DNA of 64,000 nt. Origin: Nocardia miyunensis NBRC 108239. Its GTDB lineage: Bacteria; Actinomycetota; Actinomycetes; Mycobacteriales; Mycobacteriaceae. Below the pieces are notes generated by a model. That model saw nothing but the letters and a program-made list of their open reading frames with translations. It made no database searches and was not told where the DNA came from. The stretch spans positions 121,908 through 185,907 of the forward strand of contig NZ_BDBQ01000036.1 in assembly GCF_001613065.1 (NCBI RefSeq). The letters run 5' to 3'. This document shows, piece by piece, positions 7,046 to 17,669 of this stretch. Position 1 is the stretch's first letter. Every line of letters begins with the position of its first letter. The position numbers were made by a program, and so were the translations under genes.

Positions 7046-9709
7046 TCAGGCGCGGTTCGCGTTGCGAGCCGTGCCGCGGTGCGCCGTGACGCTGCCGGGA
7101 TCCTCGGGCCAGGAATGTTTGGGGTAACGGCCGCGCAGGTCGGCACGGACCTGCGGCCAGCCGGTGTGCCAGAAGGATGCCAGATCGGCGGTGACCGCGA
7201 CGGGGCGCTGGGCCGGTGAGAGCAGGTGCAGCAGGATCGGCGCCCGCCCGTCGGCGAGCCGAGGAGTATCGGTCCAGCCGAAGACCTCCTGCACCTTCAC
7301 CGCGAGTACCGGCGGATCGGCGGCGTAGTCCAGACGCAGACTGCTGCCGGAGGGAACCTTTATGCGGTCGGGTGCGAGTTCGTCCAGCCGCGCGGCCTCG
7401 GGCCAGGGCAGCAGGCGGCGCAGAGCCTGTCCGGCATCGATGCGTTCGAGATCGGCGCGGCGGCGGGCGGTGGCCAGTTCGGGGCCCAGCCACGCGTCGA
7501 CGTCGGCCAGCAGGGCCTCGTCGTCGACGCGAGGCCAGGGCGCGCCGAGGGTGCGATGCAGGAAGTCCAGACGGTGGCGCAGATCGGTCGCGGTCGAATC
7601 CCAGTGCAGCAGGCCGAGTCCGGCCGAGCGCAGCCCGGAATGCACTGCCGTGCTCAGCATCCCCGGGGCGGGATTGCGAAGTGGTCTCGCCGACAAGGTG
7701 ATCGCGCCGAGCCGCTCGACCCGCCGGGCGACGACCTCGCCGTCGACCCAGTCCACCTCGTCCTCGGCGGTGAGCAGATTCGGCGCGGCCTCGCGGGCGA
7801 GTCGTTCGTCGGCGACCGCGGCCGATCGAATCCGGCCCTCGGCCCGGCCCGGGTCCCGGGTCGCCACCGCGACCGCGAGCCATTCCGCGTCGCCGAGCCC
7901 GGAACCGGGCGGCAATGTCACCGCGGTACCGCTTGCCATGAGGTAGCTGGATGATCCCGCGCCACGTCGTCGCGCGAGACGTTCCGGATGGGCGAGCGCG
8001 ACGATGAGCGCCGGATCGCCGGTCTCGTCCGATCCGTCCGGTGATCTGTCGTCGGCGCGGTTTCGCTGGGGCGGGGTCCCACCGTGCCCGGCGCCGCCGA
8101 TCACGATGTCCGGCTCCGGCTCCTGGTGCTGCCCGGTGCGCCGCGCACCCGCACCGTCATCGGATGCGGCGTCCGATTGCCGGACCGGCTGTGTGCTGCT
8201 CGACGAGTTCGGCACCGGGCGCCCGATGCTTCGGGGCTGTTCACCGACCATCTCCGTCGCGAGCCGGGCCAGCCGCTGGACCTCGCGCCGCCAGCGGTCC
8301 GGGCGTTCCCGGCGCAGGCCGCGCAGCGCGGAGACGAGATCGATTGCGGGCGTGAGTGTCTCGTCATCCAGGAGGGTGACCACCTCGGCCGCGGTTCGCG
8401 CACCGACCTCCGACGTGCCGTCGAGCAGCGCGCGAGCCAGCCGCGGATGCAGACCGACCCGCGACAGCTGCCGCCCGCGGTCGGTCACCACGCCGTCCTC
8501 GTCCACAGCGCCCAACGCGCGCAACACTTCTCGGCCCGCGGCCAGTCCGCCGGGCGGTGGATCGTCCCACCAGGCAAGGCCGCGCCCGTCGGGGGTGCCC
8601 CAGCACGCCAGTTCGAGTGCCAGCCGGGTCAGGTCCGCCGTGCGGATCTCCGGTTCGGGATAGGCGGGCAGGGTGGAGTGCTCATGTTCGGGCCAGCATC
8701 GCCACGCCCGGCCCGGAGCCTGCCGACCAGCGCGCCCGGCACGCTGTTCGGCGACCGCCGCCGAAACCCGAACCGTCGCAAGGCCGGACAGCCCGCGGCC
8801 GCGATCGATGCGCGGCACCCGGGCGAGCCCGGAATCCACTACGGCACGCACGCCCGGCACCGTCAGACTGGATTCGGCCACCGCCGTGGACAGCACCACG
8901 CGGCGGCGCGGCCCGGGACTCAGCGCGGCGTCCTGTCCGGCTGCCGAGAGCCTGCCGTGCAGGGCCAGCACGTCGACATCGCGCAGATCGGACAGCAGCT
9001 GGGAGGTCCGGCGGATCTCGGCCGCGCCGGGCAGGAAGACCAGCACGTCACCGGAGGCGGCGTCGTCGAGCGCGGCGCGGGTGGCGCGGGCCACCTGTGC
9101 CTCGGTCCGCTCGCGCGGCAGTGCGGGGAGGTAGGCGATATCCACCGGATAGGTTCGTGCCTCCACCTCGAGGACCGGTGCGGGCTCGCCATCGCCGAGC
9201 AGTGCCGCGAGCCGATCGGCGGCGACGGTGGCCGAGGTGGCCAGCACGCGCAGATCCGGCAGCAGTCCCGCCCGCGCGTCGAGCAGCAGGGCCAGCAGCA
9301 GATCCGCGTCCAGATGACGTTCATGACATTCGTCCAGGACGACGACGTCCACTCCGGCCAGTTCTGGATCGCTCTGCAACCGTCGCACCAACAACCCGGA
9401 GGTGACCACCTCGATGCGGGTGTCCGCACTCACCTTCCGATCGCCGCGCACCGAATATCCGACCGTCCGGCCGACCGGTTCGCCCAGCAGTGCGGCCATC
9501 CGCGCGGCCGCGGCCCGTGCGGCCAGTCGGCGCGGCTCGGCCACCAGCACCCGGCCGGTCGTCCCGGCGGCCAGCGCGAGCGGGACGAGCGTCGTCTTTC
9601 CCGTCCCCGGCGGGGCGACCAGGACGGCGGTCTCGTGCCGGGCCAGCGTCTCGACGATGCGGCCGAGGACCTCGCGGACCGGGAGATCGGGAAGTTCGGG
9701 CAATTCCAT
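7046..9709 (-). CDS. hrpB: ATP-dependent RNA helicase HrpB
   Basis: DEAH-type helicase of the HrpB family, 887 aa. The P-loop GTGKTT is at residues 35-40, the Walker B box D-E-C-H at 126-129, motif III is S-A-T, and motif VI is QRAGRAGR. HrpB-specific C-terminal regions follow, with V-P-S-G-S and the W-P-x-V-R-x-D-L-R-G-R-Y-P-K-H-x-W-P-E-D ending. Residues about 488-565 form a Ser/Asp/Gly/Pro-rich low-complexity linker not usual in the family. ATG 9709 fits the start of homology; the upstream extension is not helicase-like. Probably monocistronic and divergent from pheS. Cellular role in actinobacteria is uncertain. Confidence 0.93.
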   Translation of the reverse strand: MELPELPDLPVREVLGRIVETLARHETAVLVAPPGTGKTTLVPLALAAGTTGRVLVAEPRRLAARAAAARMAALLGEPVGRTVGYSVRGDRKVSADTRIEVVTSGLLVRRLQSDPELAGVDVVVLDECHERHLDADLLLALLLDARAGLLPDLRVLATSATVAADRLAALLGDGEPAPVLEVEARTYPVDIAYLPALPRERTEAQVARATRAALDDAASGDVLVFLPGAAEIRRTSQLLSDLRDVDVLALHGRLSAAGQDAALSPGPRRRVVLSTAVAESSLTVPGVRAVVDSGLARVPRIDRGRGLSGLATVRVSAAVAEQRAGRAGRQAPGRAWRCWPEHEHSTLPAYPEPEIRTADLTRLALELACWGTPDGRGLAWWDDPPPGGLAAGREVLRALGAVDEDGVVTDRGRQLSRVGLHPRLARALLDGTSEVGARTAAEVVTLLDDETLTPAIDLVSALRGLRRERPDRWRREVQRLARLATEMVGEQPRSIGRPVPNSSSSTQPVRQSDAASDDGAGARRTGQHQEPEPDIVIGGAGHGGTPPQRNRADDRSPDGSDETGDPALIVALAHPERLARRRGAGSSSYLMASGTAVTLPPGSGLGDAEWLAVAVATRDPGRAEGRIRSAAVADERLAREAAPNLLTAEDEVDWVDGEVVARRVERLGAITLSARPLRNPAPGMLSTAVHSGLRSAGLGLLHWDSTATDLRHRLDFLHRTLGAPWPRVDDEALLADVDAWLGPELATARRRADLERIDAGQALRRLLPWPEAARLDELAPDRIKVPSGSSLRLDYAADPPVLAVKVQEVFGWTDTPRLADGRAPILLHLLSPAQRPVAVTADLASFWHTGWPQVRADLRGRYPKHSWPEDPGSVTAHRGTARNANRA

Positions 9710-9792
9710 CGCCGACCAGTGTGCCGGGCCGGGCGCATCGCCCGCCAACGAGCCGGTTCCGCGGTCCGCGCGAGGCCGGGAAAAGGCCGTGA

Positions 9793-11037
<1,245 letters not shown>

Positions 11038-11110
11038 CCATCGAGGTCCGCAACATCCGCACACCATACGAACCCGCGAGAGGCGGGCACACGAGAAAGC
11101 GAAATGTCCA

Positions 11111-13612
11111 GTGCGAGTAGCGCAGTCCTGGCTGACGGAAATCCTGCAGCGCACCACCCCCGGCTGGTCGGTGACGCCGGAGGAGCTCGATGCGGGCTTC
11201 GTCCGGGTCGGTCTGGAGGTCGAGGAGCTCGACCAGCTCGAGCGGATCACCGGTGATCTGGAACATCCGCTGGTGGTCGGCCGCGTCGCCGAGATCACCG
11301 AGCTGACCGAGTTCAAGAAGCCGATCCGGTTCTGCAAGGTCGAGGTGGGCAAGCCGGACCTGCAGGAGATCGTCTGCGGCGCACGGAATTTCGCGGTCGG
11401 GGATCTTGTCGTCGTGGTGCTGCCCGGCGGTGTGCTGCCCGGCGGGTTCGCGATCAGCTCGCGCAAGACCTACGGGCATGTGTCCAACGGCATGATCTGC
11501 TCGGTCGCCGAACTCGGTATCGGCAAGGATCATTCGGGCATTCTGGTGCTCGAGCCGGGTACCGCCGAGCCGGGCGCCGACGCGAACGAGCTGCTGGGCC
11601 TGGACGATACGGTGATCGAGCTCAACATCACCCCAGACCGCGGCTACTGCTTCTCGGTGCGCGGCCTGGCCCGCGAACTCGCCTGCGGCTTCGATCTGGA
11701 GTACGCCGACCCGGCGGTGCGCACCCTGCCCGACGACGAGGCCGAGGCGTGGCCGGTGCGGGTCGAACCCGACTCGGGCTGTACGCGTTTCGCGGCCCGG
11801 CGGGTCACCGGCATCGATCCGTCCGCGGTGAGCCCGTGGTGGTTGCAGCGGCGCTTGCTGCTGGCCGGGGTGCGGCCAATCTCGCCCGCGGTCGACGTCA
11901 CCAACTACGTGATGCTCGAGCTCGGCCAGCCGCTGCACGCCTTCGATGCCGCGAAACTCACCGGGGGGCTGGTGATCCGGCGCGCCAACAAGGGCGAGAC
12001 GCTGCGGACCCTCGACGAGGCCGAGCGGGTCCTGGACGGCGCGGACACCGTCATCGCCGACGATTCCGGAGTGGTTTCGCTGGCCGGGATCATGGGTGGC
12101 GCGTCGACCGAGGTGAGCTCGGATTCCACGGACATCCTGCTCGAGGCCGCCACCTGGAATCCGCTCGCGGTCTACCGCACCGCGCGGCGGCACAAGGTGG
12201 TGTCCGAGGCGGGCCGCCGCTACGAGCGGGTGGTCGATCCCGAGGTGAATGTGGTCGCGCTCGATCGCGCGGCCTCGCTCCTGGCCGAGATCGCCGGTGG
12301 CACAGTCGAATCCGCGCTGACCGACGTGCGGCTGCCGGTGCCGGACGTGACGCCGATCCGGATGGATCTGGACCTGCCCGACCGCACCGCCGGGGTGAGC
12401 TACCCGACCGGGACGGCCGCGCGACGGCTGGCGCAGATCGGTTGCGCGGTCGACGTCGACGTCAGTGAGAGCGGCCATGGTCAGCTCGTCGTGACTCCGC
12501 CGAGCTGGCGTCCGGACCTGGTGCAGCCGGCCGATCTGGTCGAGGAGGTGTTGCGGCTCGAAGGGCTCGAGCAGATCCCCTCGGTGCTGCCGACCGCGCC
12601 CGCGGGCCGGGGGTTCACGCCCGCGCAGCGTCGTCGCCGGTCGGTCAGCCGCGCCCTGGCCTTCTCCGGCTGTGTCGAGGTGCCCGTGTCGATCTTCCTG
12701 CAGAGCGGGGTGTTCGACGTGTGGGGCCTGGACGCCGACGACGTTCGCCGCACGACCATGCGCGTGCTCAATCCGCTGGACGTCGAGCGGGCCGAACTGG
12801 CCACGACCCTGCTGCCCGGACTGCTGGAGGTGGCCGCGCGCAACATCTCCCGCGGTGAACGCGATCTGTCGATCTACGGCATCGAACAGGTGGTGCTGCC
12901 CGGACCGAAGACCGGTCCGGTCGCCGAACTTCCGGTGGACCGGCGGCCCACCGACGAGCAGATCACCGAGCTGATCGAATCGCTGCCCGAGCAGCCGGTG
13001 CACGTCGCCGCGGTGCTCACCGGACGCCGGGAACCGCGCGGTCCGTGGGGGCCGGGCCGGGCCGTGGAGGCGGCCGACGCCTTCGCGATCGCCGATGCGG
13101 TCGCCGATGCCGCCGGAGTGCGGATCGAGCGCCGGGCGGCGGCCTATCTGCCGTTTCATCCGGGGCGTTGCGCCGAACTGGTCGTGGACGGCGAGGTCGT
13201 CGGCCATGCGGGCGAATTGCATCCCGCGGTGCTCGAACGCGCGGGCCTCCCGCCGCGCACCTGCGCGCTGGAACTGGACCTCGATGCCCTGCCGCTGCGC
13301 GAATCCCGGCCCGCGCCGCGGATTTCTCCGTTCCCGGCGGTGCTGCAGGACGTGTCGGTGAGCGTCGAACGTTCGATCCCCGCCGCCGCCCTCGAATCGG
13401 CCCTGCGCTCGGGTGCGGGCGATCTGCTCGAGGACATCGCCCTTTTCGACGTCTACGAGGGCGCGCAGGCCGGTGAGGGCCGCAAGTCGCTCACCTACGC
13501 CCTGCGCTTCCGCGCCGCGGACCGAACACTGACCGAGGACGAGGCGAGCGCCGCGCGTGACGCGGCGGTCGAGGCGGCTGCCGCGTCGGTCGGAGCCGTA
13601 CTGCGCGCCTGA
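11111..13612 (+). CDS. pheT: Phenylalanyl-tRNA synthetase beta subunit
   Basis: Beta subunit, 833 aa, GTG start. In order: the OB-fold tRNA-binding domain (about residues 40-155, with C-G-A-R-N), the B3/B4 editing domain (about 210-400), the B5 domain, the catalytic-like core (about 480-690), and the C-terminal FDX-ACB domain that contacts the tRNA anticodon (about 735-830, starting at [11 protein letters not shown]). Full length. Co-transcribed with pheS; a hairpin eight bases after the stop probably ends the operon. Confidence 0.97.
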   Translation: MRVAQSWLTEILQRTTPGWSVTPEELDAGFVRVGLEVEELDQLERITGDLEHPLVVGRVAEITELTEFKKPIRFCKVEVGKPDLQEIVCGARNFAVGDLVVVVLPGGVLPGGFAISSRKTYGHVSNGMICSVAELGIGKDHSGILVLEPGTAEPGADANELLGLDDTVIELNITPDRGYCFSVRGLARELACGFDLEYADPAVRTLPDDEAEAWPVRVEPDSGCTRFAARRVTGIDPSAVSPWWLQRRLLLAGVRPISPAVDVTNYVMLELGQPLHAFDAAKLTGGLVIRRANKGETLRTLDEAERVLDGADTVIADDSGVVSLAGIMGGASTEVSSDSTDILLEAATWNPLAVYRTARRHKVVSEAGRRYERVVDPEVNVVALDRAASLLAEIAGGTVESALTDVRLPVPDVTPIRMDLDLPDRTAGVSYPTGTAARRLAQIGCAVDVDVSESGHGQLVVTPPSWRPDLVQPADLVEEVLRLEGLEQIPSVLPTAPAGRGFTPAQRRRRSVSRALAFSGCVEVPVSIFLQSGVFDVWGLDADDVRRTTMRVLNPLDVERAELATTLLPGLLEVAARNISRGERDLSIYGIEQVVLPGPKTGPVAELPVDRRPTDEQITELIESLPEQPVHVAAVLTGRREPRGPWGPGRAVEAADAFAIADAVADAAGVRIERRAAAYLPFHPGRCAELVVDGEVVGHAGELHPAVLERAGLPPRTCALELDLDALPLRESRPAPRISPFPAVLQDVSVSVERSIPAAALESALRSGAGDLLEDIALFDVYEGAQAGEGRKSLTYALRFRAADRTLTEDEASAARDAAVEAAAASVGAVLRA

Positions 13613-13619
13613 TTCGATT

Positions 13620-13647
13620 CCGGGTGCGGCGCTGAAAAGCACCCCGG
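13620..13647 (+). terminator. pheST terminator
   Basis: CCGGGTGC (13620-13627) pairs with GCACCCCGG (13639-13647), with one bulged C and an 11-base loop containing AAAA, directly after pheT. Confidence 0.65.
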
Positions 13648-13819
13648 CGCGGTCTGCTCGGGTCGATGTCCTGCGGGTCGAGCGCAGGCGACCGCGCCTG
13701 GTACGTCACCGGGTCAGCGGTCGGGCCCGGTATGCGGATCGGACGTTCGCACATTCCGGGAACACGGGCAAATCCGTCGTGCGACGAGGGTTGCGATTCG
13801 CGGCGGTTAAGCTCAGCCG

Positions 13820-14596
13820 ATGAGCGTGTCCCGGGATCTCGTGCGTCGCGGTGTGCTGGCCGCGGCGCTTGTGCTGGTGGCGGCCGGTTGTGGGCAGCAG
13901 GCGTGGTCGGCGAGTCCGGCTCCGTCGAGTGCGGTGCCGAGTGCGGTGTCGCCGACCCGGGCTGCCGCGCAGCCGGTGAACTACGACGGCGGGAACGCCG
14001 GACTTCCGGCGGGGGTGCCCGCGCCGCCGGCCGGGACCGATCAGCTGGTGACGGTGCTGGTGGCCGGACCGGGCAGTACGTCGGGATCGTTGCAGGCGTG
14101 GCAGCGGTCGGGCGGCCGGTGGACCAGTGCCCTTGCGCCCGTGACGGTTCGAGTCGGCACGCAGGGCGTCGGACAGACGCATGAGGGGATGAACCGCACG
14201 CCGGTGGGCACGTTCGGGCTGCCGTCCGCATTCGGGCGTCAGGCGAATCCGGGGACGCGGATGCCGTATCGGCAGGTCGGCGACAGCGACTGGTGGGTCA
14301 GCGATCAGAACAGTCCGCAGTACAACACCTATCGGCACTGCGCGCCCGGTACCTGCCCGTTCAACGAGAGGGCCGGGGAGAATCTGGGCCGGGTCGGCAC
14401 GAGCTACGACTACGCGATCGTCATCGGCTACAACACCGTCCCGGTGCGCCGGGGCGCGGGCTCGGCCTTCTTCGTTCACGTGGATGCCGGGATCCCGTCG
14501 CAGGGCTGCGTGGAGACGCCGCGCAATGCGGTGGTCGCCCTGCTGAAATGGCTCGATCCGAGCCGTCGTCCGGACATCACCATCGGATACCGTTAG
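13820..14596 (+). CDS. L,D-transpeptidase-like lipoprotein
   Basis: Probable cell-wall enzyme anchored outside the membrane. The N-terminus (residues 1-24) is a lipoprotein signal with twin Arg (V-R-R-G) and lipobox A-A-G-C, so Cys 24 is the anchor, followed by a Ser/Ala/Pro linker. The C-terminal domain has the YkuD pattern H-V-D-A-G-I-P-S-Q-G-C-V; the Cys is the expected nucleophile. The usual S-H-G-C is S-Q-G-C here, as in some secreted family members, so activity is likely but not certain. ATG 13820. Independent gene between pheT and a repeat element. Confidence 0.82.
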   Translation: MSVSRDLVRRGVLAAALVLVAAGCGQQAWSASPAPSSAVPSAVSPTRAAAQPVNYDGGNAGLPAGVPAPPAGTDQLVTVLVAGPGSTSGSLQAWQRSGGRWTSALAPVTVRVGTQGVGQTHEGMNRTPVGTFGLPSAFGRQANPGTRMPYRQVGDSDWWVSDQNSPQYNTYRHCAPGTCPFNERAGENLGRVGTSYDYAIVIGYNTVPVRRGAGSAFFVHVDAGIPSQGCVETPRNAVVALLKWLDPSRRPDITIGYR

Positions 14597-14682
14597 CCGA
14601 GCGAACTATGCGGAGACCTACCATAGCGGCATAACATTTCAGCGCATCTGAGTTCCGCCCACCTCAAAACACGCCAGCTCCT

Positions 14683-14797
14683 GGCCGGGGCCCGCCCCGG
14701 TCCTGGACTGACCGGAGCGAAGGAGCGAAGCGGGGGAGCGGAGGGAGGGAAGGACCGGGGTCACGAGGGCCCCGGCCCGCCGGAGCGAAGCGGAGGC
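14683..14797 (+). repeat. Dispersed structured element, divergent copy R1
   Basis: The outer stem GGCCGGGGCCC (14683-14693) pairs with GGGCCCCGGCC (14767-14777). The inner stem CCCCGGTCCT (14695-14704) pairs with AGGACCGGGG (14751-14760). A 6-base bulge lies on the 3' side. The tail CGGAGCGAAGCGGAGGC (14781-14797) is shared with the other copies. The apical loop differs from copies R3 and R4 and holds two more GGAGCGAAG-like units. The tail ends 10 bases before the next gene's start. Confidence 0.75.
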
Positions 14798-14807
14798 CAA
14801 AAACACA

Positions 14808-15596
14808 GTGCGACATCCGGCGACGCCGATTCTCAACGCCCTGACCTTCCTGCCCGTGCGGGAGATCACGGTGACGCCCGAGCGATTCGGGCTCGAGTAC
14901 GAGGATCTGTACTTCACCGCCGCGGACGGCACACTCGTCAACGGGTGGTTCGTGCGTGCGGCGAATCCGTTGGGGCACATATTGTTCGCCCACGGCAACG
15001 CGGGCAATATCGGCGATCGGTCGCCGGTGCTGGCGCTGCTGGCGGCCGCGGGATTCGACGTGCTGGTGTTCGACTATCGCGGATTCGGCCGCAGCGCGGG
15101 GCGTCCCGGCGAGCGCGGGATGTATCTGGACGCCCGAGCCGCGCGTGACGCGCTGCTCGCCCGGCCCGGGGTGGATCCGAATCGTGTTGTGTATCTGGGC
15201 AAGTCGCTCGGCGGCGGGGTGATGACGGAACTGGCGACCCGATATCCGCCCGGCGCGTTGGTGCTCATGTCCACCTTCACCAGCCTGCGTGACGCGGCGG
15301 GCGCGGTCTATCCCTACATCCCGAGACCGCTTGTCCCCGATGCCTTTCCGAACCTGCGCCGGATCCGCTCGTTGCGCGCTCCGGTGCTGATCATGCACGG
15401 CGATCAGGACGAGCTGCTGCCCGTGCGGATGGGCCACGAACTCTACGCGGCCGCTCCGGAGCCCAAGCGACTGCACATCTATCCCGGGGCGGGGCACAAC
15501 GATCTGATCGTGATCCCCGGCTGGGCGCGAACCGTGGCCGACTGGGCGCGTGCGGCGCTGGCCGGGTCGGCGGTGGCCGATCCGCCGCAGGCCTGA
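14808..15596 (+). CDS. Alpha/beta hydrolase (BEM46-like)
   Basis: The 262-aa hydrolase has the oxyanion segment H-G-N-A-G-N, the nucleophile elbow G-K-S-L-G-G, the late acid M-H-G-D-Q-D-E, and the catalytic His in G-A-G-H-N-D. It belongs to the group of serine hydrolases with an N-terminal segment resembling a membrane-near cap. GTG 14808 has no clear ribosome site because a structured repeat occupies the upstream DNA, so translation may depend on that element or on a leaderless mRNA. Substrate unknown; esterase or lipase activity is likely. Confidence 0.85.
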   Translation: MRHPATPILNALTFLPVREITVTPERFGLEYEDLYFTAADGTLVNGWFVRAANPLGHILFAHGNAGNIGDRSPVLALLAAAGFDVLVFDYRGFGRSAGRPGERGMYLDARAARDALLARPGVDPNRVVYLGKSLGGGVMTELATRYPPGALVLMSTFTSLRDAAGAVYPYIPRPLVPDAFPNLRRIRSLRAPVLIMHGDQDELLPVRMGHELYAAAPEPKRLHIYPGAGHNDLIVIPGWARTVADWARAALAGSAVADPPQA

Positions 15597-15676
15597 TCGT
15601 GCCGGTGAGTGGCACCTCGGCTGGAAGTACGTAACCTGGGTTTATGTCGTGACCGAGCGTCTGTGAGGTGAGAGTC

Positions 15677-16171
15677 GTGACCGATCCGGTGGAAGATCTG
15701 GCGGTGCTGCTCGCGGCGCTGCCGGACGAGGACATGCTGAGTGTGGTGCTCGCCGCGACCGCCGGGCGGCCCGGCCTCGAACGGCTGCATCTGGTGGCGG
15801 CGGAGCTGTCCGCGGAGAGCGGTCATATGAGCTGGGATCCGGATGTGAATTCGCCCACCGATCCCGCCGCGATGCCGGGCCCGTCCGGTGCGCCGACCTC
15901 GTACGACCTGCGGGGTTCCGCATCCGCCGTGCCGATGACGCCGACGTCCGTGCCCGATCTCGGCGGGTATTCCGAATCCGGTGTCCCTACTTTCGAGTCA
16001 GTTCGCGATAAAGTCGAGCGACGCTTCGGCAACGCGCAGGGTATGGATGAACTCGATCGGCAGACCCCGGCGGGCCGCAGTGTGCAGGAACAGTGGCAAG
16101 CGCGGTCGAAATCCGCACGAGAGCGCCTGGACGAGATCCGGAAGTCATTGCACCGCAACGACCCCGGCTGA
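15677..16171 (+). CDS. Unknown protein (164 aa)
   Basis: GTG 15677 sits five bases after GAGGTGAG and is preferred over GTG 15668. Three parts are visible: an acidic Leu/Ala-rich helical N-terminus (1-55), a Pro/Ser/Thr-rich disordered middle (60-105), and a charged helical C-terminus rich in Arg, Gln and Glu (110-164). No transmembrane segment or catalytic motif. It lies 33 bases before the next gene, probably in one transcript with it. I do not recognise the family. Confidence 0.75.
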   Translation: MTDPVEDLAVLLAALPDEDMLSVVLAATAGRPGLERLHLVAAELSAESGHMSWDPDVNSPTDPAAMPGPSGAPTSYDLRGSASAVPMTPTSVPDLGGYSESGVPTFESVRDKVERRFGNAQGMDELDRQTPAGRSVQEQWQARSKSARERLDEIRKSLHRNDPG

Positions 16172-16204
16172 TCGGGCGGGCCACCGAACGAACTAGGGGT
16201 GCCG

Positions 16205-17245
16205 ATGGCCCAGCCGCGCGAGATCGCCGAGCGACTGCTCGACGCGCAAGTCGATTTCATTCTCGCGGAGGTGACCGGCGACCGGTTCACCGAGGTGGTC
16301 GGCCGCGACGTGGCAGCGGTGCTCGAGGTCGCCGACGCCATCGTCTTCCGTGACGTGGTCACCGTCGAGGACGCGAAGCAGACCCTGCGCGTGGTCGTCG
16401 ACCGGATCGGCGGCGGTCCGGCGCTCGGGGATTCGGTGGGCGTGTTCGCCGACGCGATCTACGACGACATCGCCCGCAACAAGGACTACACCCTCGGTGA
16501 CGTGGTGGATCGCGAACCGGTGGAAGCGTTGCTGGAGAAGATCTTCGGCATGCACCAGGCGCAGGAACGTCTGCTCGAGCGGCTCACCGAGAGCCCGCTG
16601 GTGGCCACCGTCGCGTCCAAGTTCGTCGATCGGCTGATCGATGACTTCATGGAGTCCAATCGGCAGATGGCCTCGAAGATTCCGGGTGTGGGATCGCTGG
16701 TCTCGTTCGGCACCTCGGCCGCCAAATCGGCCCGCAAGGCCGCCGAGAAGGCCGCGGACGGTACGTTCATCGGTGAAATGGCCGGTAAGGGAGCGCTTTT
16801 CGCGCTCAAGCGCACCAACAACGCGATTCGCGAGATGTTGCGCGAAGCGCCGGTGCACAGTGCGGCCATGGAGTTCTGGGATCTGCACGCGGACGAGCCG
16901 GTCAGCGGCCTGCGCGACTACCTGAGCCAGCAGGACGTGCGCGAACTCGCCCAGATCGTGCACAGCATCGCGCTGACCACCCGGGAGAAGGAGTACTTCG
17001 GCCTGCTCTTGGACGAGTGCGTCGAGGTGTTCTTCACCAAGTACGGCGATCACACCCTGGCCGGACTGCTCCCGGAACTGGGTCTGTCCGAGGAGGACAT
17101 CCGCACCGAGATCCTGCGCTACGGTCCGGCGGTGGTCGAGGCGGCCGAGCGAAATGGTGTGCTGGCCGGGCTGATTCGCGAACGCCTCGAGCCGTTCTAC
17201 GTCTCCGGCGCGGTGCTGGCGATCCTCGGTGAGGCCACCGCCTGA
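16205..17245 (+). CDS. Unknown conserved-looking helical protein (346 aa)
   Basis: ATG 16205 has AGGGG six bases upstream; GTG 16199 is an alternative. The protein is almost all helix. A central part with small-residue Gly/Ser/Ala stretches (about 165-205) could be membrane-associated or amphipathic, and acidic helices sit around it. There is no signal peptide or enzyme motif. The pattern of Asp/Glu with Leu/Val resembles a scaffold or membrane-binding protein more than an enzyme, but this is a guess. Likely operon partner of the 164-aa gene upstream. Confidence 0.78.
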   Translation: MAQPREIAERLLDAQVDFILAEVTGDRFTEVVGRDVAAVLEVADAIVFRDVVTVEDAKQTLRVVVDRIGGGPALGDSVGVFADAIYDDIARNKDYTLGDVVDREPVEALLEKIFGMHQAQERLLERLTESPLVATVASKFVDRLIDDFMESNRQMASKIPGVGSLVSFGTSAAKSARKAAEKAADGTFIGEMAGKGALFALKRTNNAIREMLREAPVHSAAMEFWDLHADEPVSGLRDYLSQQDVRELAQIVHSIALTTREKEYFGLLLDECVEVFFTKYGDHTLAGLLPELGLSEEDIRTEILRYGPAVVEAAERNGVLAGLIRERLEPFYVSGAVLAILGEATA

Positions 17246-17261
17246 GTGTCGCGGATCTCCG

Positions 17262-17669
17262 CTACTCGGAGATGATCGCGACCGCGTCGATCTCCACCAG
17301 CATCTCCGGCCGTGGCAAACCGGTGAAAACCGTTGTGCGGCAGGGCAGGACGCCGCTCGGCGTGTGCTCCCGAACGAAGGCGCCGTACGCGTCGTTCATG
17401 GCGGCGAAGTCGTTCTGCTCGGTGAGGTAGACCCGGAGCATCACCACATCGTCGAAGGTGGCTCCGGACGCCTGCACGATCGCCGCGACGTTCCGCAGGG
17501 TGCGCGTCGTCTGAGCGGCCACGTCGCCCGGGTGCAGGTACTCGCCGGTGGCGGGGTCGACCGGGCCCTGACCCGAGACCTGGACGAACGGGCCCTTGCG
17601 CACGCCCTGGGAGAAGGTGTGCGCCGGGGCGGGAGCATCGGTGGTGCGGACGGCGATTTTCTCGCTCAC
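17262..17669 (-). CDS. RidA-family enamine/imine deaminase
   Basis: RidA proteins hydrolyse reactive enamine/imine intermediates released by PLP-dependent dehydratases. The 135-aa protein has the family features: the R-K-G-P-F-V-Q-V-S-G-Q-G-P strand, the R-N-V-A-A-I-V helix, and the V-E-I-D-A-V-A ending. The conserved active-site Arg falls in the P-C-R-T-T segment. GTG 17669 overlaps the IclR stop by four bases. Its place beside a PLP deaminase operon fits a clean-up role for that enzyme. Confidence 0.9.
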   Translation of the reverse strand: MSEKIAVRTTDAPAPAHTFSQGVRKGPFVQVSGQGPVDPATGEYLHPGDVAAQTTRTLRNVAAIVQASGATFDDVVMLRVYLTEQNDFAAMNDAYGAFVREHTPSGVLPCRTTVFTGLPRPEMLVEIDAVAIISE

